Source of the DNA: Pyrodictium sp.
GTDB taxonomy: Archaea; Thermoproteota; Thermoprotei_A; Sulfolobales; Pyrodictiaceae
DNA: 64,000 nt
Assembly (NCBI GenBank): GCA_013540595.1
Contig: JABXKE010000002.1
Location: 930,050 to 994,049 of the forward strand
Direction: 5' to 3'
Position 1 is the stretch's first letter. Each line of letters begins with the position of its first letter. The notes under the pieces are model-generated. The model saw only the letters and a list, made by a program, of their open reading frames with translations. It was not told where the DNA came from and did not search any database. The position numbers were made by a program, and so were the translations under genes. Positions 57,104 to 64,000 of the stretch are shown here, piece by piece.

Positions 57104-57844
57104 CTACTCACCCCCTATCACGGGAGTAACTAATAGGTATTCTTCTATAAAGGCTGCAGAAACAATTATTGTTTTATTTCTATCTCGATCACACCCGTAT
57201 ACATGGCCTAATAACTCGTTACCACCCCAGCGAGGAACCCATGAGGGGGCGCCACTATCACCCTCGGTAGTTACACATGATGCCAAGAATATTACATAAC
57301 GTAATTCGCCAGTCTCGTTGTATTGGTTTTCATAATGATATGACGTAGTGTAACCTGCTATTACGGAGGATACATGTCCCGATACTACACCCATGATGTT
57401 GACTTGGTATCTAAGTAAGGCAAGGGTAGACAATTCGCTCCATGTGACTATGTCGGTTAGTGTGACGTAGCTTCCAATCGGAGAGCCTTATTCTAGGGTC
57501 GAATTCTACTCCTGGTTCTTCATTAGCTCTTACTATGGCTGCATCAACATATTCATTATAGTTTACGACGTCGCCAATGTAGTAATAACCGCTTGAAGTG
57601 TTTGGCTGGTAGATTTCGTAGATGCCCGCGTGCTTGGGCAAGTGGTATACTATGAGTAGGAATCTTTCTCCAGTTGCTTGGTCTTCAACTACATAGCTTG
57701 ACGTTCCGAAGTACTCGCCAGTAAAGACCATCACTCCTCCTGGTACGGGCCGGTAGAAGCCGTCATTGTAGAGTGAATATGCTGTTAACAGGGATGATAT
57801 GATCACTACAACTGTTACTGATACACAGATATAGATTTTTGCAT
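57104..57844 (-). pseudogene. Trypsin-like serine protease, frameshifted
   Basis: The two open parts join into a secreted S1-type peptidase. An upstream piece (FTGEYFGTSSYVVEDQATGE, then YNEYVDAAIVRANEE, Asp candidate) changes frame at about 57485, and the continuation (SYVTLTDIVTWSELSTLALL) contains CVTTEGDSGAPSWVP, the GDSGxP serine motif. An N-terminal signal (ATG at 57844, QKIYICVSVTVVVIISSLLT) is restored only by adding a base to an A5 run. One or two single-base indels break the gene. It precedes the anchored partner by 4 bases. Confidence 0.6.
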
Positions 57845-58096
57845 TTGGTATCTATCATATATTATACTATACATGATGGTGCTATTTATATATTATTCTA
57901 GCTTAGAGTTATCATTTTAGTTTCTTGATAAATTGTATTTACAACTAGACAAACTATTCGTGAATTATATTAGTAATAATCTGGCATTGATGAGTATATA
58001 CAGTTTTGGAGACAAAGTTTATATTATACTGTCTACTGTTCTATATACATGCAAGAACGCGATCCGAGCGTTATATGTGTTGAGGTGTAGACTAGG
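57845..58096. other. A+T-rich intergenic region
   Basis: About 250 bases with many TATA-like runs between the protease pseudogene and vapB. The likely vapB promoter (TTTATATTATAC near 58018-58030) is here. No gene or RNA is recognised. Confidence 0.45.
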
Positions 58097-58321
58097 ATGA
58101 GTGCACCATCAGCTATATATGTCCGTGTTCCGAGCGACCTACTGAGAGAATTTGATGAAGTAGCACAAGCACATGGTATGAGCAGGAGTGAAGCCATACG
58201 TGAATCAATGAGGCTATTCATAAAGTATAGCAGAGCGCCAACTGTCAAGAAGATTCGAGGCATTGTTGAGGGCACTAAAGTGCCTGCAGAGAAGCTTGAG
58301 AAGCTTGTTAGACTAGGCTAA
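58097..58321 (+). CDS. Ribbon-helix-helix antitoxin, VapB-like
   Basis: A 74-residue CopG/RHH DNA-binding protein: AIYVRVPSDLLREFDEVAQA (ribbon and helix) and GMSRSEAIRESMRLFIKYS. Such proteins repress their own operon and neutralise a PIN toxin. The toxin gene starts 32 bases downstream, the normal order of VapBC pairs. ATG start. Confidence 0.88.
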   Translation: MSAPSAIYVRVPSDLLREFDEVAQAHGMSRSEAIRESMRLFIKYSRAPTVKKIRGIVEGTKVPAEKLEKLVRLG

Positions 58322-58353
58322 AAACCATGTGCATGAAGGAGGTGGTTTAGGCT

Positions 58354-58845
58354 ATGGTGAACCTTATTCTCGTGGATTCAACTGTCTTAATAAGGCTTGT
58401 TACTGGCGAGCAAGGAGCAGAGTTTGCTGTAAACTTGTTTAGCAGAGTTGAAGAGGGCGTCGACCAAGTTATTATCCCGTCGACAGCGATTATTGAGGCC
58501 TTGACTGCTCTCTCCATAGCGGCTGTTAGTGTCGAGTATGGTGTAAAGACTATCGACGAGGCACTTGAGAAGTTTAGTGACACTAATGCGAGAAGCAAAG
58601 TATACGAGAAAGCCCTCCAGCTAGCATCCTACATAGCTCAACTAGAATATGCTGGAAAAGTAGTAGTCTACAATGTAACCGCGAGAGACATAGCTGAGGC
58701 CCTTGAGAAGGCTAAGAAGCACGTCCTATCACTAAGTGATGCTATAACACTAGTTATTGCTGACAAACTCAAAGTTCAGAAAATAGCCAGCTTTAGCCCA
58801 GACTTGCGCCGCATAGGTGAGTACATAATACTACCATCCAGTTAA
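58354..58845 (+). CDS. PIN-domain toxin, VapC-like
   Basis: A 163-residue PIN ribonuclease. Acidic residues sit at LILVDSTVLIRL (first Asp), IPSTAIIEALTALS (Glu), LSLSDAITLVIAD (third Asp) and FSPDLRRIG (fourth Asp), which together bind metal. Length and context with the RHH antitoxin support toxin identity. VapC enzymes cut tRNA or rRNA to slow translation. Confidence 0.88.
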   Translation: MVNLILVDSTVLIRLVTGEQGAEFAVNLFSRVEEGVDQVIIPSTAIIEALTALSIAAVSVEYGVKTIDEALEKFSDTNARSKVYEKALQLASYIAQLEYAGKVVVYNVTARDIAEALEKAKKHVLSLSDAITLVIADKLKVQKIASFSPDLRRIGEYIILPSS

Positions 58846-58872
58846 GGCTATATAACACAAAACTCCCCCACA

Positions 58873-58884
58873 CTTTTTAAACAC
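58873..58884 (+). promoter_or_regulatory. TATA-like box before thyX
   Basis: CTTTTTAAACAC lies about 40 bases before the TTG of thyX. A G-rich ribosome site (GGGGG) lies just before the start. Confidence 0.45.
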
Positions 58885-58918
58885 AATACATCCACCTAAA
58901 CCTTCGCCAAGGGGGTTA

Positions 58919-59782
58919 TTGGGGAGAGAAAAGGAGAAGAAAATACTATTCTTAAGAATTTATGGCTGGCCTAATTCTATTGTTCTTGCTGTAAAGGTAA
59001 GCCAGGGCAAGACTTTCATCAAGAGGCCAGAACACTACGCATACAATTACCCGTTCTGGGATGCTGTAGCCTGGGCTATACAAGCAGTAGATACTCCTTG
59101 CAGCGAGCGTCAAGGCTACGAAAGCGTGCTTGAGCATGTAGTTGTACAGTTTGTAGCTAAATGTAGTAGAATATGTACACATGAACTAGTAAGACACAGA
59201 CACGCCAGTTATGCACAGACTAGTACACGTATACTCGGCCTAGAAGCCTTTCGTGCAGATGACAAACATACGGGCCCCCTCTACCCTCTTGTCGTAAAAG
59301 CTGCTGAAGGCGACGAGTCCGCTGTTAAGGAGCTATGCATAATACCTAGTGAGCACCAAGACAAAGTAACCAGCATGTGTATAGAGTACTTCAGAATGAT
59401 AATTAACGCTGAAGGTAAAGGAGTGGACTCAAGTCTACGCTATGCGCAGCCAGACGCGCTGGCTGCGCACATAATGGTTACTACAAACCTTAGAGAAATA
59501 ATCCACATAGCTGCAATGCGGCTACACCCACACGCGCACTGGGAAATAAGACAACTTGTAGAGGAGCTTCTAGAGAGGCTATGGCTAGAGTATAAGGTAC
59601 CTGTGCACCTAATGTTGGTGTTGAAGAGACCTGGACTGATAAGGACTAGGCGTCAAATACTGGAGAAAGCCTTGAACCAGCTAGAAACAATCATCCAGCA
59701 CCTTGATAGTAGTAATGCTAAGAAGCTTAGGCTACTTGTAGAAAGCGTTGTACACGAGGAGAATCCGGAACCGAGAACATAG
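58919..59782 (+). CDS. thyX: Flavin-dependent thymidylate synthase ThyX
   Basis: Makes dTMP from dUMP with FAD and methylenetetrahydrofolate. The ThyX signature is RHRHASYAQTSTR, the RHRxxSxxxxSxR motif. FYxR-like and Arg-rich binding parts and LREIIHIAAMRLHPHAHWEI with RQLVEELLERLW follow. The length of 287 residues is slightly long. The start is a TTG. It converges with the ribonucleotide reductase gene 13 bases away, joining two dTTP steps. Confidence 0.94.
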   Translation: MGREKEKKILFLRIYGWPNSIVLAVKVSQGKTFIKRPEHYAYNYPFWDAVAWAIQAVDTPCSERQGYESVLEHVVVQFVAKCSRICTHELVRHRHASYAQTSTRILGLEAFRADDKHTGPLYPLVVKAAEGDESAVKELCIIPSEHQDKVTSMCIEYFRMIINAEGKGVDSSLRYAQPDALAAHIMVTTNLREIIHIAAMRLHPHAHWEIRQLVEELLERLWLEYKVPVHLMLVLKRPGLIRTRRQILEKALNQLETIIQHLDSSNAKKLRLLVESVVHEENPEPRT

Positions 59783-59795
59783 TGAGGTGAGGGAT

Positions 59796-62747
59796 TTAAA
59801 GGTCGCATGTTGTGCAGGTACTATTCTCTGTTAACTCAACAACGACTTCACCACTGTTAGACTCTTTGGTTTCAAAGAGTTTTGCAAGCTTCTCATCCCT
59901 ACTAGCCTCTTCTCGTCTAAGCCTGCGCTTCAAGTGAATCATCCTCATAGCTTTACTCTTTCTTCTCCTTACGGGGACCTTGTCTAGTTGCCTCTGTTCG
60001 CCGCCAAAGTATATTACTTGCATACCTTTGCTCTCGTCACGGTAGACTGTTACCCCCTTGAGTCCGCCAAGCCATGCTACTAGGTATGCTGTGTAGACCT
60101 CGTCTACGCTTGCTTCTCTCCGCAAGTTTATCGTCTTACTTATCGCCTGATCCACGTATAGCTGGGCGGCTATCTGGTGTGCGAGGTGGTACCATACGTC
60201 GAAGTCCATACTCATAGTGAATAGCCGGGCTAGCCTCTCTACTTCGGCCAGGAACCCATCCATTATACCCATTTGTATTAGCTTGTCGCGCAGCTCTTCT
60301 AGAGCCCACCTCAGCGAGCCCTTGTGCCGGCTAATAGTCTCGTAAACTGCCTGGATAGCGTCTTCTGGTACACCGTACTTCTCAGCCGCCTCCAGTATCC
60401 GGGCCCGGAACTCCCGGACAACCTCGAGGAACTCTCCCACAGTCACACGGCGCTTGTAGACTAGCGCGAAGTAGGGCTCTATGCCGCTACTGGTGCCAGC
60501 TATGATGCTTATAGTCCCCGTGGGCGCCACAGTCGTGACAACAGTATTCCTTGGGGCACGCGCGCCAAGCAAGCGCCCGTAGACTCTCAGTATCTCCCAG
60601 GCGGCGTGGGGCATCCATACTGCTAGGGCTAGCAGGTGCCGCGGGCTATTAGCGGCCTTGACAGGGTGTAGGCGGAGAGCCTCCCAGGCCATCTCCCGAG
60701 TCACGCCAAATACTTCCCTGGCGACACGCTCCAAAACCTCCTCCCTTACAAGCCTTAGACTACCATCGCTTTCAACACGTTCTCTCGCGATACCAGTAAC
60801 ATGCTCCAAGACTTCCCCGGGAATGCTCACCGTGTGATACCTGACCTTAACCCAGCCATCCTCTACCCTCACAACCTGCCCAGCCTTTACAAGAGCCGGG
60901 GTGTGGAGCTCTAGTAGCTCCTCAGGCTCGCCCTCTTCCACACACATCATCTTCTTCCAGTCGTAGCGCTTGCACCCGAATGCCGGGGCGTGGCCTAGCT
61001 TGGCTCCAAGCTCCCAGCTACGCTTCCACGCATAGACCTCCAGCGCGGCCATAGCTATCAGCGTGAACGCTACAGCTTCATCGCTGTCGTAGGGATAGCC
61101 AAGCCTTGCGAGCGCGTCGGCGAGGCCCATTACGCCGAGGCCTATCTTGCGGGTAAACTTGTTGGCTTTGTCCTGCCTCTCGTCTGGGTGGTTGTTAAGG
61201 TCTATAACAGCATCCATAGCATCAACAATATCCTGGACATCCTGCATAAACTTCTCAACATCAAACCTCCCCCTAGCAACATACTTCTCTACAGATACTG
61301 AGCCAAGGTTACAACTCTCAAACGGGTACAACGGCTGTTCTCCGCAGGGATTAGTGGCGTTTACGGCTCCTAGCCAGGGTGTCGGGCTCCACTTGTTGTG
61401 GTTGTCAACGTAGAATAGGCCTGGGTCACCGCCAGCCCACGCATTCTCAACAATCTTCTCCCAAATCCTCCTAGCCGAAGTCCTCCACGCATAGGGGTTC
61501 TTCTGGTTAGGCTTATACCCAGCCTCCCCAGCATCCCTCAGAGCTTTCTCCTTAGCCTCCTCGAGCACATCCTCGTAAAGGTTAAGGTACGGGTTCTCTA
61601 GTAGCCAAGGATTCTTCTCTAGGATTTCCCCGAGCCGGCCCAGCCCAGTAGCCCTGGAGACTGTGTAGTGTAGCCTGTAAACCCCGCTCTCTGGGTCAGC
61701 ACTATACCTCGGGTTTACCATCCACCACTCCTCGTCTCGGAGGACAGCCTCCATGAAGGCATCGTTTGCTGCGACGCTTATATTGAAGTTAGTCATGTTT
61801 GCATCATGCAACGGAGGCTCTTTGGCTTGTATGAAGCCTGCATCCTCAACAGTCTCCCAGCCCTCCTCACTGAGCCTCAAAACAGTCTCACGGAACACAG
61901 GGTCTACCTCGTAGCCTTCCTCCTCGAGGAACTCTACCAACTTCCTGACCTGCGAAATGAGGGCTCTTACCTGGGGTGGTAATAGGTTACGGAGGGCATG
62001 CCATGGGTTGAAGTGGGGGTTGTATATGTCTGGGTGCCATGCATGCATAATACCCATGTTTGCTCCGCGGCGCTTCCCACCCTGCTTAACCATCTCAGTA
62101 ACCATGTCGTATATCCGCATGAAGCTTATTGGCCCAGAGGCATAGCCAGAAGTGCCCTTCACAACATCCCATCGCGGCCTCAGCTCAGAGAAGCTAAAGC
62201 CCTGGCCTCCACCCCACTTAAAAGTCATTGCTTGTACTGTAGCAGCATCCATTATCGCCTTCATGTCATCGTATACTGGGGTGACATAGCAGGCTGATAA
62301 CGTGCCTCGTGCTCCATCAGCATACATGTTGAAGAGTGTCGGGCTGTTAAACATGAACCTTCTAGATATTAGTAGCTCGTATAGCCTACCTGGATTTACA
62401 CGCTTGCTAAAGCCCAGGGCTACACGCATCATAACCATACTAGGCGTCTCAATAGGCCTACCATAAGCATCACGTGTAAGATACCTGCTAAAGAGGACAC
62501 GGAGAGCATTATAGGTAAACCCCATGTCATCACTACAAGGCTCGCCCGCCTTTTCCTCAGCAAACTCTTTAACGCACTCTGGCAAGGGTGCTAGTAGCCC
62601 GCCATTAGGTGCCCTCTCCCTATAGTGTTGTGACACGCTACGATAGATCTCTCTAAGTAGTAGACGCTTAGCTTCCTCCTCAGCCGCCGGCTCTACTAGG
62701 CTACGGACAATAAGCTCTAGTTGCGCGGTATCGCTTGCTGTTGACAC
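59796..62747 (-). CDS. nrdJ: Ribonucleotide reductase, class II-like (adenosylcobalamin-dependent)
   Basis: Reduces ribonucleotides to deoxyribonucleotides. The 983 residues contain FMFNSPTLFNMYADG then the redox Cys (SACYVTPV, Cys153), the active-site NPCGE (Asn466, Cys468, Glu470), Cys479 in ESCNLGSV, the APTGTISIIAGTSSGIEPYF loop and a C-terminal CTTCDL redox pair. No small-subunit gene is present, supporting the B12-dependent class. The GTG start lies in a duplicated CGGTGTCAA region, so the exact N-terminus is uncertain. Confidence 0.94.
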   Translation of the reverse strand: MSTASDTAQLELIVRSLVEPAAEEEAKRLLLREIYRSVSQHYRERAPNGGLLAPLPECVKEFAEEKAGEPCSDDMGFTYNALRVLFSRYLTRDAYGRPIETPSMVMMRVALGFSKRVNPGRLYELLISRRFMFNSPTLFNMYADGARGTLSACYVTPVYDDMKAIMDAATVQAMTFKWGGGQGFSFSELRPRWDVVKGTSGYASGPISFMRIYDMVTEMVKQGGKRRGANMGIMHAWHPDIYNPHFNPWHALRNLLPPQVRALISQVRKLVEFLEEEGYEVDPVFRETVLRLSEEGWETVEDAGFIQAKEPPLHDANMTNFNISVAANDAFMEAVLRDEEWWMVNPRYSADPESGVYRLHYTVSRATGLGRLGEILEKNPWLLENPYLNLYEDVLEEAKEKALRDAGEAGYKPNQKNPYAWRTSARRIWEKIVENAWAGGDPGLFYVDNHNKWSPTPWLGAVNATNPCGEQPLYPFESCNLGSVSVEKYVARGRFDVEKFMQDVQDIVDAMDAVIDLNNHPDERQDKANKFTRKIGLGVMGLADALARLGYPYDSDEAVAFTLIAMAALEVYAWKRSWELGAKLGHAPAFGCKRYDWKKMMCVEEGEPEELLELHTPALVKAGQVVRVEDGWVKVRYHTVSIPGEVLEHVTGIARERVESDGSLRLVREEVLERVAREVFGVTREMAWEALRLHPVKAANSPRHLLALAVWMPHAAWEILRVYGRLLGARAPRNTVVTTVAPTGTISIIAGTSSGIEPYFALVYKRRVTVGEFLEVVREFRARILEAAEKYGVPEDAIQAVYETISRHKGSLRWALEELRDKLIQMGIMDGFLAEVERLARLFTMSMDFDVWYHLAHQIAAQLYVDQAISKTINLRREASVDEVYTAYLVAWLGGLKGVTVYRDESKGMQVIYFGGEQRQLDKVPVRRRKSKAMRMIHLKRRLRREEASRDEKLAKLFETKESNSGEVVVELTENSTCTTCDL

Positions 62748-62762
62748 CGTTTGACACCGTTA
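62741..62762. repeat. Short tandem duplication at nrdJ start
   Basis: TTGACACCG and TTTGACACCG occur side by side. The nrdJ GTG start lies within one copy on the minus strand. The second copy gives an out-of-frame GTG. It may reflect a recent slip event. Confidence 0.4.
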
Positions 62763-62884
62763 ATACTATCTAACACGGGCCTAGTTTGAGCCAATACTAT
62801 CCTGGAGTGTGTGTAATACCATATGAGGGTTAGCAATGGAGAACACGCGGGTATAAACACTGTTAATATTCCACGCATATGCCC

Positions 62885-62970
62885 TATTACATAAGTCATG
62901 TATTACTCTGTATTACCTAGGTATAGTCTACCCTGTCAGGCTACACAATACGTTATTACCATGATATTAC
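62885..62970 (+). promoter_or_regulatory. Five TATTAC motifs upstream of nrdJ
   Basis: TATTAC appears at 62885, 62901, 62911, 62954 and 62965, spaced 16, 10, 43 and 11 bases apart. The two close pairs (10 and 11) match one helical turn. The region is otherwise gene-free and upstream of nrdJ. It may be a regulatory array, but A+T-rich DNA makes chance likely. Confidence 0.3.
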
Positions 62971-63028
62971 ACGAAACATATTATATACACTGAATGAGGG
63001 AGAAGACTGATAAAATAACGCTTCTACG

Positions 63029-63466
63029 CTATGTTATGTAGACTATGAGTTTATCATATGGTTCCTCCTCGAAGTAAACCTTGCGCCTAGGACTCATCTG
63101 TAACATTAGCTCACTACTCGTCAGTACTACGTAGTCGTAGAGGAAGCTCGCAGGAGTTATAACTGTGAGATATCTCTCAAACTCTAAGTCAGTGTAGATG
63201 ACTTCAAAGTACCCAATATAGTTCCTGCTTGCAATGTCTACTCTAGGCGCTTCTAGAGGCTTTATCTCTTCCGCAAAGCCTATGTAGAGGTTTCTCTTGT
63301 TTGCCCCCTCAACATCCTTTTTATAAGTATATTTTGCCTCAACAATTACTGATCTAAGCTCAAAGACTATGTTAGCATTAGCCGCAGTGACTTCTAGTAC
63401 ATCACTGGAAACTGCTAAGCGCAGTGCACCTCTACCCCACCTAACATAGTAGACATGCCTTGTCAC
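63029..63466 (-). CDS. Unknown 145-residue protein
   Basis: A beta-rich protein (YVRWGRGALRLAVSSDVLEV, ATPASFLYDYVV-like strands) with no membrane helix or motif. It lies 80 bases downstream of the KaiC-like gene on the same strand, so the two may share a transcript. The ATG at 63466 is a simple start. Function unknown. Confidence 0.55.
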   Translation of the reverse strand: MTRHVYYVRWGRGALRLAVSSDVLEVTAANANIVFELRSVIVEAKYTYKKDVEGANKRNLYIGFAEEIKPLEAPRVDIASRNYIGYFEVIYTDLEFERYLTVITPASFLYDYVVLTSSELMLQMSPRRKVYFEEEPYDKLIVYIT

Positions 63467-63545
63467 TGTTAGGTACCCCTCCCTAACTCTTAGCTAGTAC
63501 GTTATAGGGAAGCCTCTTGGCTACCGTGAGTTCTACCCGGATACT

Positions 63546-64000
63546 TTAGTCTTCTCTACTTCCACTAACGTCTTCAGGTATCTCAAGAAGTTTCTGAAGC
63601 TCAGACACAATCATCCTCGCAGTAACAGAGGCTGGTAACACTGTGTCCTCCTTACGGTACCGTGTAGGCCCCACGACACGCATTCCAACACCATCACGTA
63701 TCTCTATCTCGTACATTCTCAGGCTATGCTCTGTCTGCCTCATCTTCTCGATTATAACATACCTCTTCAGCTCTCCTCTCACGACAGATTTTCTAAACCT
63801 TATTATCCCGTCTGCAACATGTTCTATGCCGAACCCGAAGCCCAGGCTTGTAGTAACCGCATATTGGCTTGTGAGTAGAGCTGTGAAGTCCCAACGGTAG
63901 AGGACTCGTTTAACATAGTAACTGTACTTTCTCGCCATAGCTGGCTTATCAAGCCAAAAAGCAGACATAGAGTCTATGACGAGTCTAGCTCTGCCATAGC
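63546..64000 (-). CDS. KaiC/RecA-like ATPase, C-terminal part (cut by window end)
   Basis: The reading frame continues past 64000, so the start of the gene is missing. The visible end has the Walker B strand ARLVIDSMSAFWLDKPAMAR and the following segment ALLTSQYAVTTSLGFGFGIE HVADGIIRFRK, typical of archaeal KaiC-like proteins (the HVADGVI-type sensor). The single RecA fold of this family is often involved in signalling or motility. It precedes an unknown gene on the same strand. Confidence 0.88.
   Translation of the reverse strand, partial: YGRARLVIDSMSAFWLDKPAMARKYSYYVKRVLYRWDFTALLTSQYAVTTSLGFGFGIEHVADGIIRFRKSVVRGELKRYVIIEKMRQTEHSLRMYEIEIRDGVGMRVVGPTRYRKEDTVLPASVTARMIVSELQKLLEIPEDVSGSRED

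Overview
The window is a stretch of a hyperthermophilic archaeal chromosome, most likely a crenarchaeon of the Pyrodictiaceae/Desulfurococcales type. The placement rests on RNA polymerase A split into A' and A'' genes, L39e, L30e, L37e, S19e and LX proteins, PDCD5, Nep1, aCPSF1, glycerol-1-phosphate dehydrogenase (archaeal lipids), two proteasome beta genes, a TFB-like factor, and many GTG and TTG starts with GGTG-type ribosome sites. No rRNA, CRISPR array, insertion sequence or virus is visible. The species is inference only.

Positions 1-4000: a cut-off surE, a polytopic membrane protein, an anchored orphan protein and a broken secreted-protein gene. Positions 3900-14100 form a long minus-strand translation and secretion block. 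In transcription order it holds PDCD5, L39e, L31e, eIF6, LX, prefoldin alpha, ftsY, secE, spt5, L11, L1, L10, alaS, a PIN-like DUF434 gene and a tRNA-Arg overlapping the end of that gene. Positions 14400-26200 hold RNA modification and processing genes (Nep1, Rpp21, YhbY, Nip7, an NSUN methylase, RtcA), S19e, FKBP, an NMN adenylyltransferase, a NOG1-like GTPase, a small TFB-like protein, both proteasome beta subunits, endonuclease V and egsA.

Positions 26300-42400 carry aCPSF1, an Sm-like protein, L37e and the rpoH-rpoB-rpoA1-rpoA2-L30e-nusA-S12 / S7-EF1A-S10 cluster, followed by tRNA-Ser and tRNA-Ala. Positions 42400-49900 hold orphan genes, a methyltransferase, a YHS metal-binding protein, an aminotransferase, and a divergent pair (ABC-class ATPase and flavoprotein) separated by a perfect palindrome.

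From tRNA-Val (49971-50048) rightwards the sequence becomes visibly richer in A+T and accessory in content. It holds an MBL hydrolase, an ABC exporter, an FkbM methyltransferase, an EPSP-synthase-like protein without the usual catalytic motif, and two adjacent decayed genes (a trypsin-like protease and a membrane-anchored partner). A VapBC pair, ThyX, a class II ribonucleotide reductase and a KaiC-like ATPase follow, the last cut by the window end.

The points most worth checking are a proteasome beta subunit with Ala in place of the catalytic Thr1, ribosomal protein L11 with its proline-rich switch replaced, the TFB-like factor, the EPSPS-like protein, the homopolymer-linked frameshifts at 56-58 kb, the operator-like palindrome at 49228-49252 and a hidden 53-codon gene before aCPSF1.
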